From Strix aluco (taxonomy: Eukaryota > Chordata > Aves > Strigiformes > Strigidae): DNA of 64,000 nt. Made by a program: the position numbers and the translations under genes. The notes under the pieces are model-generated. The model did not search any database and was not told the origin of the DNA. It saw nothing but the letters and a program-made list of their open reading frames with translations. Where the stretch lies: positions 13,603,365 to 13,667,364 of the forward strand of contig NC_133946.1 in NCBI RefSeq assembly GCF_031877795.1, written 5' to 3'. Below are positions 54,401-64,000 of this stretch, piece by piece. How positions within the stretch are numbered: the stretch's first letter is position 1; the number at the start of each line of letters is the position of its first letter.

Positions 54401-56781
54401 CTCTATGGAAATATACATAAGATGCGACTGATAGGCGAATGCTGAAGGGCAGGAAGACCATGCATAGCATAGCAGGATGAGCAGTAAGAATTGCAACAGA
54501 AGCAGAGGTTTCTATAGCTAACAATATTAGTTTCCAACACACAGAGAAGTATCAGCATGTAAAAGTTCTCAGTCTACATGAAGTGACATTACTTTTACTG
54601 ACACAACTTGCTTCTATTAAAATATGCCAACATTTGCCTGTTTGGGGAATTTTTCAGAAAATTAATAAAAACATTGGCATATGAGAAAAATACTAGGTGC
54701 TACCTGCTGTGAGATAATAAAAAACTGCACAACTCCTTCACAGTGAGCACAGGCTGCTCCTGGACTGACTTGCCTACATGTAGCAGGTCAGTTCAGAGAG
54801 CGCTCCCCAGCAAAGGCAGCTCCAGCACACGCGGGACCAGCGCCTGCAGAGCTGCCCTGGAAATCACACACTCATGGGATTACTGGTTCTTGCTCTGCGC
54901 CTCGCTAGCCTGCCGCTAGGATTTTGTTCATGGAATATTTTAGCCTAAAGCTCGTCAGAAAACTGCCTAGAAAACATGTGAGTGTATACACACGTTGGGG
55001 TTATACAATGCAAATTTGTCGAATCAAACCTAGTGTAACTGAGCAGCACAGTATTTTAAGTTCTGGACATAGGACAGTCATAGACACCCCACAAAGGCAA
55101 AACAGGCATTATATGAGATGAAACAGAGCCTCAAGCTTATGCAGCAACCATGATTTAACTATTAGCTTGCACAATGTTCACTTACAGCCTAAGACAGGTT
55201 TTCTTCTAAACTAGTAAAAGAATTTTGACTCTTCAGCAAGATGTACTTCAAAATAAAATTTGGCATCTGTATTACTATGCTGGAGTGGCATTACTTTTTA
55301 CATTAAATTGGGAAACATCAGCTTTCTGTTCACTTATTTTGCCAACAATTTTTACATTCAGTTAATTTCACATTTGCCTTTTACTTATTATTTTAAGCCT
55401 AGGTATTGACACACACTGTATTTTTTTCAAAAACACGAATAAAGTCTTTACCTCAGGGCCAGACTCTAAAGCCTGTCTAATCTAGGGCTTCCTTTGCGGT
55501 CAGAGGGACTATGGACAGAGACACTGTAGATTCAGATCTCAAGAATTAAGCTGCAATATGTCAAGTGTGTGTAAAGGATTTTGATAAGGTAGGCTCAAAG
55601 TCCTGCAAAAACCCTATAGATAAACCCCAATACTCTGACCTCAGTAACTACCCTTACTAGTCACTGCTATCTTTAAATACGCTTATCAAGGATATACACT
55701 ATTTTCTTAGCTAGGCAATAATGGAGAGACTGTTGGACATACACAGCAAAGGAATACCGGACATTCCAGGCAGCATAGTGTTACAGTGGCCTTATCCACG
55801 AACTGCAAATTATTTGAAAGGTATTTATTAATTTCCTTAGTCATTTGTCATCAAATAAAAAGAAACTGTATGTGGTACAAAAACCTCTCTCTTTTTGTGA
55901 ATGGGCATACGTATATAGAATTTGAATACCTCTAAAGTAGCATGTAACTTCTTCCATCTAGTCTATGTAGCTCAAATAGTAAATCTAATATGGCAATGTC
56001 ATTTCTACCTACCCTTTTGTCATTATCAATAGTGCATTTTTTTTTTCTACCCAACCTTACCAAAGTCATTGCAGAAAATTTTTCATACAAACACCTCCCA
56101 TATGTCAATCAGGTGGGATAGAGTAATGCTGAAGTAGCAACCTGAAGAACCCATTTTGAGGATGTTATCTTCGTTTTGCTGAATTGATTTTCAAAAGGCC
56201 CACTTAACCTCTAATTTGTATAGTTTAAACCTCAGTAAGAGTCTGGACAGAAACGTGTGTAATTTAAGGGTGTTTCTCCAAATTACATTACATGCAGGTA
56301 ATCTAAAACAACACACTGGTGTAAGATGGTTCTCATTTCCTTAACACTGCAGGAAAACACCAGCATCTTTCCATCGGTACTTTTTTTCCTCCTCTGTAAT
56401 CTGAACGAACACTCGCCTTTGGAAAAGCCTCGGTTTACAAATTTTAGCCCTCCTTCACTCCCAGGTTGTACATGCTGAGACAACACCAAGTCACTCACAT
56501 TTTCCAATCTCACAAAAATTTCAAGAAATGACTTTCCAGCAATTTTCAGAAATTCAACGAAATTTAAAAAAAAAAAAACAACAAAAACTAAAAAGAAGTA
56601 TTTTGCAGTCAACTCAACATCTGACATTTAGCCACATGCAGCAAACCTTTGTGTTTCCCTTTTTTCTCCTTTTTGGTGCTGCCAGTCTGACAGCTCGCAG
56701 CTGCTGCCTTGGTTTTTTTAGTTGGTTTCGGAGCTTGGGCATCCACTATCACCTTTACATCTTCCTGTTCGGCCTCCTGCA
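30307..56781 (-). CDS. TUB: TUB, tubby bipartite transcription regulator / PI(4,5)P2-binding protein (N-terminus outside window)
   Basis: Nine exons join in frame on the - strand: 56781-56647, 45380-45213, 40639-40518, 39646-39455, 38886-38774, 37698-37584, 32463-32365, 31967-31796 and 30440-30307. They give 416 residues; human TUB is about 506, so the first ~90 codons lie beyond 64000. The N-terminal part is low-complexity with basic runs (KKEKKGKHK) and an acidic/Ser stretch ([15 protein letters not shown]). The tubby domain follows from [12 protein letters not shown] to the end, [10 protein letters not shown]. The phosphoinositide site [15 protein letters not shown] keeps the Lys and Arg known from mouse to bind PI(4,5)P2. 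In mammals TUB sits at the plasma membrane until Gq signalling frees it, and it is linked to ciliary receptor traffic, obesity and sensory degeneration. TULP3 is the main alternative, but [20 protein letters not shown] and the RIC3 neighbour favour TUB. Confidence 0.95.
30441..31795 (-). other. TUB: TUB intron between the last two coding exons
   Basis: A 1.36-kb GT-AG intron with strong donor gatc|gtaagt. Nothing further was recognised inside. The equivalent mouse donor is the site of the classical tubby obesity mutation (established knowledge); here the donor looks intact. Confidence 0.85.
31796..31967 (-). CDS. TUB: TUB penultimate coding exon (tubby domain)
   Basis: 57 codons plus one base. 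Encodes [20 protein letters not shown], then [20 protein letters not shown] and [17 protein letters not shown], nearly identical to human TUB. Acceptor gtgtgcag has a weak pyrimidine tract; the donor is strong. Confidence 0.96.
32365..32463 (-). CDS. TUB: TUB tubby-domain exon ([12 protein letters not shown])
   Basis: A 99-nt exon, phase 0 at both ends. It encodes [20 protein letters not shown] followed by [13 protein letters not shown]. Acceptor tttttag, donor aat|gtaagt. A + strand open frame across it is only the antisense shadow. Confidence 0.95.
32464..37583 (-). other. TUB: TUB intron (5.1 kb)
   Basis: Large AT-rich GT-AG intron. Contains a poly(T) run near 33404-33420 and a (TG)n(TCTG)n microsatellite at 36461-36488. 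No gene was recognised inside. Confidence 0.85.
36461..36488. repeat. (TG)n-(TCTG)n compound microsatellite
   Basis: Six TG dinucleotides run directly into four TCTG units. It lies within a TUB intron. Confidence 0.9.
37584..37698 (-). CDS. TUB: TUB tubby-domain exon ([12 protein letters not shown])
   Basis: A 115-nt exon that completes an Arg codon and encodes [20 protein letters not shown], then [18 protein letters not shown]. The FTVYDNG block is diagnostic for tubby proteins. Donor tat|gtaagt is strong; acceptor ttttttgatag. Confidence 0.95.
37699..38773 (-). other. TUB: TUB intron (1.1 kb)
   Basis: GT-AG intron with donor gtaaac. A short stretch (about 38545-38600, gaatctggcctttgagc) resembles an old amniote repeat but is too short to name. 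Confidence 0.85.
38774..38886 (-). CDS. TUB: TUB tubby-domain exon ([13 protein letters not shown])
   Basis: A 113-nt exon: 37 codons plus two bases. Encodes [20 protein letters not shown] then [24 protein letters not shown] is a basic cluster on the phosphoinositide face of the tubby barrel. Acceptor ctgcttag, donor ctgag|gtaaac. Confidence 0.95.
38887..39454 (-). other. TUB: TUB intron with atypical donor (0.57 kb)
   Basis: Begins gtcata rather than the usual gtaagt on the - strand and ends in ctgcttag. No other structure was recognised. Confidence 0.8.
39455..39646 (-). CDS. TUB: TUB exon starting the tubby domain, with the PI(4,5)P2 site
   Basis: A 192-nt exon, 64 codons, phase 0 at both ends. 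Encodes [60 protein letters not shown] and HGKK. The Lys and Arg of VKCR correspond to the mouse residues required for PI(4,5)P2 binding. The donor, aaaaag|gtcata, is weak; frame continuity with the next exon (VFLLAG) nevertheless requires this position. Confidence 0.95.
39647..40517 (-). other. TUB: TUB intron (0.87 kb)
   Basis: GT-AG intron, donor gtaagg and acceptor ctgttttag. Nothing else was recognised. Confidence 0.85.
40518..40639 (-). CDS. TUB: TUB acidic/Ser-rich exon
   Basis: A 122-nt exon that completes a Gly codon and encodes [20 protein letters not shown] then [20 protein letters not shown]. Human TUB has ISSSMSFDEDEEDEEENSSS at this point. The segment links the basic N-terminal region to the tubby domain. 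Strong sites: ttctcctcag and aag|gtaagg. The Ser-rich + strand frame here is its antisense shadow. Confidence 0.94.
41559..41630 (-). CDS. TUB: Candidate in-frame TUB cassette exon (72 nt)
   Basis: On the - strand, a pyrimidine-rich acceptor (ttttttcctttcccag) and a near-perfect donor (cctg|gtaagt) flank 72 nt. The segment starts with two bases and ends with one, exactly the phase at which exons 45213 and 40639 join, so inclusion would add 24 residues without a frameshift or stop. The insert reads [20 protein letters not shown] then DHVP, Ser-rich and probably disordered, just before the ISSSMNF block. I do not recall it in mammalian TUB. It could be a lineage-restricted or neural cassette, or a pseudo-exon. 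Confidence 0.45.
41655..41745. repeat. Possible ancient palindromic MITE fragment
   Basis: Reads cttgattctgcaaaccctta, then an aacttgtcaacaggactccg core and ends with ggcttactggatggggcc. This resembles old amniote elements with gattctgcaaacacttac and tggatggggcc-like ends. Tentative. Confidence 0.4.
45213..45380 (-). CDS. TUB: TUB exon ([13 protein letters not shown])
   Basis: A 168-nt exon that completes a Gly codon and encodes 55 residues: [40 protein letters not shown], then [24 protein letters not shown] and DLR-AMQ-K match human TUB; IDGPAA recalls the same position in TULP3. Strong sites: ctctgacag and aaag|gtaagt. Confidence 0.93.
45961..46083 (+). mobile_element. CR1 LINE 3' end
   Basis: Contains the CR1 terminal series tcctgggcaacctgctctga, gcaggggcgtgggactagac, then ccttccagcctcagccacgc and ctgtgattttgtg. 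Sense on the + strand, so antisense to TUB. Confidence 0.85.
51266..51316. repeat. Poly(A) run followed by an (AC)n(AT)n microsatellite
   Basis: About 16 A residues, then acacac and a run of AT dinucleotides, interrupted by cactct and a second short TA run. Confidence 0.85.
51575..51640 (-). mobile_element. CR1 LINE 3'-end fragment, antisense
   Basis: Reads aaaggacctctggaggtgat and then ttagtccaac, the reverse complement of the CR1 3' end (gttggactagatgatctccagaggtcc). It decays past the tagtccaac motif. Confidence 0.65.
56647..56781 (-). CDS. TUB: TUB exon with basic run (KKEKKGKHK); 5'-most TUB exon in window
   Basis: A 135-nt exon that completes a Val codon and encodes [40 protein letters not shown] then GKHK. 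The Lys-rich run matches the nuclear-localisation-like stretch of mammalian TUB (KEKKGKHKG). The acceptor is tandem (aagcag) and the donor aaag|gtttgc is weak. The exon is phase 1 at both ends, so the preceding exon must end one base into a codon. Confidence 0.92.
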
Positions 56782-58003
56782 CTGCTTGAGAGATTCAGGG
56801 TACCCCACCAAAAAGAAAAACAGAGAGACAGAAGAGAGAAACAGAGAGAGACAAGAGAGAATGAATTGAGAACTCTGTGAAGACATAAAAGAGTAAGCAG
56901 ACATAGCAGAGTTTGCTTGGTATTTCAGACAATTCATGCAGAGGGGAGTCAAATAAACCAGACTTTGCAAAGCTACAGTAAAAACCTAAAAGTGTTAAGG
57001 TAGCTGGCGTGCATTTTCTAACTTTCTTCCTCCTTCCAGTAATATATCAGCTCCTAACTTTCATGCCAAAGAATGACATCAGAATATTAATGTGTTGCCG
57101 TGCTATTGTAGGAAGCACTTTTCCTCATAGTAATAAAGCTCTGCCAGACTGATCATCAAGAGTGGCAGCGTGAAGGCAGAAGAATTTTATTTAGACTTTC
57201 TAGTGCCTGTGCTTAAAGCTACATCCTAACCCCGTAAACAGGGAATCATTGGAAGGTTATTTTCAAAACACATCTTGCACAACTGCATATATCACAGTAT
57301 GATGAGTAGAACGGCCATGCATTTTATGGTGAAGCTATATCCAAGCTGAAATGAAAAACTCCTCCTACTTTGTAACATACACTGATTATTTCCTTAGAAG
57401 TCTCAACATAATATGCATGGCATGAACTGTGAATGTCAGCATATGCAATGCTGGTTGTTATCTAAAACCATGACACACTTTGAGGTCAATATTTGAATCT
57501 GTGGAAGCAGCACACACAGTCTTTCTTCTGGCCAGGCCAAGCCTTGAAGTGAAATAATACTGAGTTTACAAAGGCACAAAAGCAACTACCTTCGTGAAAT
57601 ACTAAAGTAATCATCAAACTTTAAACCCCAAACAAAACAACCTGTAGGTGGGCACTAAGAGATTTTGGTGCCAGTTGCTGGTCACTGTTAATTGCTAAGC
57701 TCCACAGGCTTCATGTGACTGTGGTTCATCTCAGAGGAGTATCACCCTGGCACCTGGGGCCTCCCACCATCCCTTTTTCCCAAAATGAAAGTGCTTTCTT
57801 TAAAAGGATAAAAAAAGTCCACTAAGGAATCTTACTGGAAAGAACTGGTTTACCATAAAATTACTTTAAAAATACCCCAACAAACTTCATAAACTCCCAA
57901 AAGACCAAATGACGCTCAATGATGTATGGACTGCAGGTAACCTCTCTTTGAAGGGGGAAATTCTCCCTAGGCTTCTGGTCTGTGAGGCAACTTTCCTGTT
58001 CAC

Positions 58004-58084
58004 CAAATTCTTCATGCTCATGAATAGCAATAGAAACATCAAGGAGATTCTCAGAGGAGTAAGATGAAACGGATTTAGACATGT
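58004..58084 (-). other. Weak candidate exon in TUB 5' intron (81 nt)
   Basis: On the - strand, from tctacacag to ttg|gtgaac, 81 nt are open and phase 1 at both ends, matching the TUB exon at 56781. They read MSKSVSSYSSENLLDVSIA then IHEHEEF, after a split Asp codon. The acceptor lacks a pyrimidine tract and the donor is weak. Could also be an alternative first exon, since an ATG is present, or chance. Confidence 0.15.
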
Positions 58085-61000
58085 CTGTGTAGACTGTAGC
58101 TTACAAGCCCACAGCTACCCTTCCCAGCACGGCAATCTGTTATGAACAGCATTACATTCACAATCCAGTGAGCATCTGAGGCACTCAATAAACACATGCT
58201 CCTTTTCTCATTATGCAGAGGAAGAGTTCAAGTTTTATAGAGAATATACCTTAAATTAGCAGAGGAGTGACTAAAAGCCCAAAGAAACAGCTTGTCACTG
58301 CCCACTCCTCATTCCTGTCTTTATTATACATTAATCACAAGATTGCAGTCTCTTTACTGAATGTAAAGGAGCGCTGGAAATGAATGACATAATCAAAGGA
58401 GTGCACAGGACACCAGGGAAAATGGCACATAAAAGGCAGTACCCTGGGTCCTACTTCCATGGGCATGGCAGCCTCAGACTAAGCAGGGAACCAAAGAGTC
58501 CCCACTCCACAGTCTTTAAATAGGTGTGATTTGACAACCCAGCAATCTATCCTATATTTGTAGCTCATCTCTCTAAAAACTAGGATGTGTTCTTTTACTT
58601 GTTTTAAAGATGATAATTCATGTTATAATTAAATTCAGTACTTTAAAATGACCTATATTAAATAACCTGACAGTTCTCTAAATCGTTTTAAATATGGTCA
58701 TATTCATTCACTCCGATGAAGCATCATTTACTTGGTCCAAAGCAATGATTAATCATCAAAGGATGAAACATTTTGACATTGTCAATTGAAAAGTTAAAGA
58801 CTTATCTTCACTGTCTTGTCAGCCATCTTTGATTTAACAAGTAAAAGCCTGAAGCTTTTGTAATTACTTTTGTCTCATAACTTTCAGCAACAGGTATCTG
58901 ATTATAAGTACGGTCATGGAGCGCCAAAAGACAAAGGAGATACTTCCAACGCTTTACTCTATAAGGCAGAGCATGAGATTGCAGTCCAGTAGCCATTTTG
59001 AGCATATACCATCACTGCTGTCTGTGGCAAACGGGACTTTCAGACATAAGTGATGGAGGCTGCAAAATAAGATTTAAACCATAAATGTGCAGATACTGCA
59101 GCTGGGTTCATGAAAGGAATTGGCACAGAATTTCCTGTTTCTAAAGGATGATTTTCTGAGCTTTACCATTACATTTAAAGCACTACCTCTAAAATAAATC
59201 CAAATCTAATCCCAAAATACCATCTCCACAACAATACCATCTTATTCTTAGCTATTAACTGTTTGGCAAATAGCAGACCTCAGCTAAGGTTCATCTGCTC
59301 TAATTTTTTCTCTTGTGACTGCAGATACCAAAGAAATTGTGTAGGTTTGCTACTGACTGTACAAATTCAGTTCAGGACAGTGCTGAGTTCCAGGGGACTG
59401 GCTACATACTTGCCTTTAAGCACAGGGTAAGCAATGGTCTCCCCTGCCCGTAAGCACTGACCTCCTCAAACACCTCACGTGTACGTGCTGCCCACTGCAG
59501 CGTGGTAGGAAGTGAATATTATGCAGTGAAGTTTATGCATAACAGTTCGTGTCAACAGGGCCAGCCAACACTTTGATCCATGAAGAGGAGTGGGCAGTGG
59601 GCTGTCTTCTGAAGCCTGCTGACATACAGGGAGAGGTCTGTGGACCTGCCTTGCTCAGTGGGTCCAACATATTTAGATGTGGAGCAAAGTAAAAAATTCT
59701 GTTTTCCATTTCCAGTGCTTTCTCCTGCCACGGAGAGTTGTGAGAATGGCCATTTCTAATGCCCTCCCTACTCACTCTGCAGCTGGTCATTAGCATGTGG
59801 AGCTTTGAACTTCTCAAACCAGCACTCCTTCTAGTCTGTCTTTGTGGAGATGAAGCAATTCGTAGAAGCAATGCTTATACCCAATCATGTTGTCAAGGGA
59901 TCAAATGTCTTCCCCTCTGCCCTTTACTACATCTTTGGATCACTAAGTAATGATCTGACAAGAATTTCCCTTCTCAGCACGATGGGAACCTTGAGGCAAA
60001 CTCTAACCAGCATTCTCCACAGGCTCTAGATAGCCCCATAAAACAATTTACAGCTCCCTGCAAGAAAACCTGAATAAAGAAAATGAGATAAACTGGTCTC
60101 CCTACTCACTGATAAGACAATATGATTATGTCCTTAGCTGGATGTTAAAAAGTTAAACACAATGGTAGGCAGTACCACAGGATAAATAAAGAACCTTAAA
60201 TGCAACTATACAAGGATGGAGTTTCAAAGACTGTCACTCAAAAATGTATTCATTTCAGTACAAAAACGAAATTTAGGTAACTTTAAAAATCCCTATTGAT
60301 AGTTGTCTTAAACAATAGACTACATTTGAAAATCTAGCCCAATACTGCATATGCCCCACCCCAAATTATTAAAAGTTTTGCTTAAAAAAACCCCACAGAT
60401 TTTCCTTTTCTATTAGAATTTGTTTGTACTAGAATTTGCGTTTAGACAAGACAAAAATGGAGGAGCATGTGTTGTGGTCAGACAGAATTCCAAACAGCAA
60501 ATAATGCTGGACTCTCAGATACGGTGTTTCATTCTCATTTGGACTCATAAATTGTAAGAAATAATTTTGAGATAAATGGCAAGCTTTCAAATAAAACAAT
60601 GACATGATTTTAATTTTAGAGTTATTCATCCATGTTCATTAAATCAAGAACTGACTACTAACCTCAATACAATATTAGAAAAAATACTTTTGAGGAGACA
60701 GAAAAGAGCACAGATTGAAATATTAATTCAGGATCTGAGCTGTAAAGAAGAGGAACAACAAGCAAATAGTCTATTAACATAGTACCTTAAGTAGAAAGAG
60801 GCTGAACCAGACGATGTGGTGTGTGAGGCAATTCATTGGCTCAACTGTAAGGCAAATATTCATTCTATTCACCAACATCCTCTCAACAGTAAAACCCAGA
60901 ATGAGTACCGTGCAAAGAAAGATAAACTACAGTTCAGTCAGGATGTACCTTAACTAATCAATGCAAAGTGGTTGTCCTTTTCTTACTGTTGCCTGAGATG

Positions 61001-61828
61001 CTCTTGTGTTTCACTGTAAGAATGGCTTGCTATTTTACTTTGTAAAGTTCTAGCCCTACTGAATCTTGCTGCTTATTTGGGCTGTCATTCATTATAACTT
61101 TATTTAATCAATGTAGATTCTGTAAACCAGTTCAATAATCTAAAAGACACTGGCTTCTACCAGAACTATTCTGAAGATGGGCAAACCCACTATATTTTAC
61201 AATGCAATGAAATATTTTTATTAGTTTTATATAGACAATAAAATTAGTTAAATAAATGGGCCTGAATTAGGGCAAGAACTCTGGTATATTAGTTACTATT
61301 TAATCGCATGCAAAGATTTGATTTCTGCTTCAAAATGCTTATAATCAAAGGCATTACCCCTGCAACTAGTAATTTACAGTCAGATTCCAGATTCCCAGAA
61401 CTTACATTGCCCATAAATTGCCTGTGGCTCCTTGCAGTTTATGTATCTAACACTGATGTGTTGACCAGGCTGATTTTGCAAAGGTGAAAATACTTGTAAG
61501 TGAATGTGAACAGGCTGAGAAAAAAGGAACAAGTGTACATGAGAACCTGGTGCTGCTTAAGGACATTATTAAAAGCTCATTGTTATGAGATTTCTTCAGA
61601 AAGAACAAAGGAAGAATTAAACAAAAGATTCTTCCTAACACTCACGTATCTGCTGTCTGACCCTGGGGAGGGGGAAAGAAAAGCGAGCATGTGAAATGGA
61701 GAGTTAATAGCAATGAATTAGAGACTCTTTGGGACAGCAGACAACTAATAAAGAAAGCTGAAATTATCCATGAAAAACCTATGCTGGGAAGAGTAAGGAC
61801 AGTAAGAAATTACATAATTATTTTGTGT

Positions 61829-62250
61829 ACTGGGGCCCTGAGGGCAGAAGTAGGCTTTAATTGCCCTGAGCAGCCTCGCTGGGGGCTTCCCCCCGTACCC
61901 TGCCCATGGGCCGGGGCTCTGCGGCAGGTGTGGCTGCTTGGGGCCGTGTCTCCCGGGAGGGCCCCGCCGCTACGCCGCAGGTAGCTCATCTGCTCGACGG
62001 ACCCCTCCTATGGACGCTGCGGCCTTGTCTCCTGACCCCATCTCCCTCGGCCCTGACTGCAGGGCCCTGGGACGTGGGTTCATGCCATGCCTGGGACTGC
62101 TGAGCATCCCCGCAGCAGCGGCCGGCTCTGCCCGCCGTGTCCGAAGCCTGGGGGATGGTGCTGTGTCTGCGAGGGCACTGCCTGTGCTGGGGTCACCCTC
62201 ACCTCCCGGCCCCTGCTGCTCCCAGACACCCAGATTGTCGAGGACAGAAA
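61829..62250. other. CpG-rich block in TUB 5' intron
   Basis: About 420 bp with roughly 27 CpGs in AT-rich surroundings, edges sharp on both sides. It could be an alternative TUB promoter (mammalian TUB has more than one), or an unclassified GC-rich repeat; phrases such as ttgccctgagcagcctcgct hint at a repeat. No convincing exon was found. Confidence 0.45.
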
Positions 62251-62510
62251 ATAATGGCTAGTTGTGAAGGAGTAACTGAAAGTAAAGGTACTTTAAGTGG
62301 AACTTTAAAGCAAAGAGAAGGGAGCTTTTCAAGCAATTTTGAGCAATTGCCTCTAAGCTTCCATCTCAAATCTTTCAGTACCGAGAACCACAAAAAGGCC
62401 TCTAAACCACTTGCTACCCGCTGCTCTCTGATCACTGCTGCTGGGTTGGTTTGTTTATTTTGGAAAAATACTAGCACAGTAAGGACTGCTGATAAATCAA
62501 AAAGATGCTT

Positions 62511-62615
62511 TAAAGGATGAAGGTGAAGAGACTGCGGCTGAAAGGGAGATTTCAGAATATATGCTTATTGGAAGTTAAGTATTTTGCCCACACAATACTT
62601 GGAGTGCTGCCTGAT
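62511..62615 (+). repeat. Possible MIR relic
   Basis: Two MIR-like blocks, tgaagagactgcggctgaaag and aagttaagtattttgccca cac, are separated by about 25 bp of unrelated sequence. Weak match. Confidence 0.3.
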
Positions 62616-64000
62616 CTCAGTATTAATAGTCTTCTGCACAGAACATTCCTTGCTATCTTCAAAAATAAACTAATACCTTCTCATTCAAGGTCAGTGGAAA
62701 ACAGGGATGGCAAGACACTGTTTTGATGAACATGCAAATATATGGTTTTTAAATGAATGATTAACTGACATCGTCTTATAAAGTTGACAGCTTGATACTC
62801 ATCAGAAAACTCTCATCATTCATGGTAAAGGAGCAGAATGACACGTCAAATTTAACAATCTAGAACTATGGCTTATCATCAGAAGTCTGTTCATCGCACC
62901 CCACAACCATTACATCTAGATGTGCTGCCAAATGTCAAAGAAGGAAAGTAAGAAAGTAATTTTGCCTTTTTACACATGGTTAATCTAAATCTCTAAATTG
63001 GAAGTTGCCATGAAAATTACTCTGAGAGTATCTAATTGAAAACATTTTTAATTTCAAGTCTTAAAAAAAAAAAAGCCACAGCTGCAACAAAGTATGGTAA
63101 TATTAATGAAAGCATATCTGGCACTCATTCAAATCTCTGCCTTCCTCAGTGCTGTGAAAAGAAAAATCACTCCTCAATGGAAATTCACCACTTTTACAGA
63201 AGTAAAATTACTCTTCTCTGTAAAAACGGGCTTTCATCATTTGCATTGAATGTAATTAAAGAATGTAATTAAATTGTTGCAGTAACTAGTGTATCTCTGC
63301 ATGCTACTTGGCTCCAGGAATGCTCAGTATGTATTTGCAATCCGTATTGAAAAGAACTGTACTCATAGCAGTATTCTGCAATGTCGTATCAGGCTAAAAT
63401 GTTTGTTCAGGTTTTCTCAAACTCCACAAAATAAGTGGTGTAGAGATACATGAAAACAAACCAGCAGATGTGACCGTGAGGCATTACAGAATGGCAAGTA
63501 AAATTTAATAAAAACTTTCAACAAACAGGTAGCAATATATCCTTATGAACGACACCGAAAAACAAGATCACAAGAAAGAAAAGACAAAGCAATTTTTAAG
63601 TGATCTCTCCTACACAGAGGGATTAAATTTATTCCAGTGAATAAATGACTTTGTTGTCTTTTATATACAATGTAAACTCAACAGCAATACAAAATGTTGT
63701 TATTGGTTCTTATTTTACTATTTATAACGATGAAATAGTGATGAAGTTGTATTTGGTACTGCAAGAGAGAGAGGCATTATTTGTACTAGTAACAACTGGA
63801 GCCAAACATCATGGAAGTTAATGCAAGGGTACCTATTTCTTGAAACGGCAGGCAGGTAATTTAGGGTCTAACCACATCTGCATTATCCCCTTTGTGAGCT
63901 GCCCCAGCTGAGCTGTCACAGCCCTTAATTAACATCCCTCCATCCTACTGCATCTGAGATTTATTTGCATTTCCCTTCAGCGCAAAGCTAGATGAAGCAA

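Larger units (their letters stand above)
45381..56646 (-). other. TUB: TUB intron (11.3 kb)
   Basis: The largest complete TUB intron here. It carries CR1 fragments at 45961-46083 and 51575-51640, several poly(A) runs (near 47650, 48102, 48693, 51266) and an AT microsatellite. The 159-codon + strand frame at 52011-52490 starts on a non-ATG codon and shows no known domain. A mildly GC-rich stretch lies near 54770-54910. Confidence 0.8.
56782..64000 (-). other. TUB: TUB 5' intron, running out of the window
   Basis: No frame here matches the expected N-terminal TUB exons (the QKLDRQRALLEQK and SEEQAPLVESYL segments of human TUB), so those lie past 64000. The interval includes a weak exon candidate (58004-58084), a CpG-rich block (61829-62250) and a possible MIR relic (62511-62615). 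Confidence 0.7.

Noticed and set aside
30307-56781. Assignment of the - strand gene to TULP3
   Set aside because: IDGPAA recalls TULP3, but the tubby-domain exons ([20 protein letters not shown]) and the RIC3 neighbour fit TUB better.
56528-56869. 113-codon open frame on the + strand
   Set aside because: It is the antisense of TUB exon 56647-56781 and its flanks.

Overview
The window reads as nuclear DNA of a bird. It is AT-rich, with short conserved exons separated by large introns. It carries CR1 LINE fragments of the avian type at about 14594-14800, 45961-46083 and 51575-51640, plus relics of older amniote repeats (a MIR-like element at 24411-24529 and possible MITE and L3 pieces). There are no operons, CRISPR arrays or prokaryotic signals, and no rRNA or tRNA gene was recognised.

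Layout: two multi-exon protein genes lie tail to tail. On the + strand is the 3' part of RIC3, the chaperone for nicotinic acetylcholine and 5-HT3 receptors. Its exons 2-6 are at 1898-2121, 3371-3449, 5585-5678, 11559-11704 and 12824-13314; exon 1 lies before the window. On the - strand is most of TUB (tubby), with nine constitutive coding exons between 56781 and 30307. The first roughly 90 codons lie beyond position 64000. The exon joins were worked out by hand, and every junction keeps the reading frame. RIC3 next to TUB, convergent, matches my recollection of human 11p15.4, which supports orthology over a paralogue such as TULP3.

Between the two stop codons (13314 and 30307) are 17 kb without a recognised gene. 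They must hold both 3' UTRs, the CR1 and MIR relics, a CpG-rich patch at 14101-14330 and a few exon-like stretches on the + strand that I could not identify. The TUB introns take up most of the right half. They contain an unrecognised 72-nt exon-like segment (41559-41630) that fits the frame between two TUB exons, CR1 pieces, microsatellites and, at 61829-62250, a compact CpG-rich block.

The two genes are not known to act in one pathway. RIC3 works in the ER on ligand-gated channels. TUB is a phosphoinositide-binding protein linked to signalling and ciliary receptor traffic. I found no new enzymatic or defence system. The best leads are splice-level: the candidate TUB cassette exon, a tandem NAGNAG acceptor in RIC3, and an atypical TUB splice donor.
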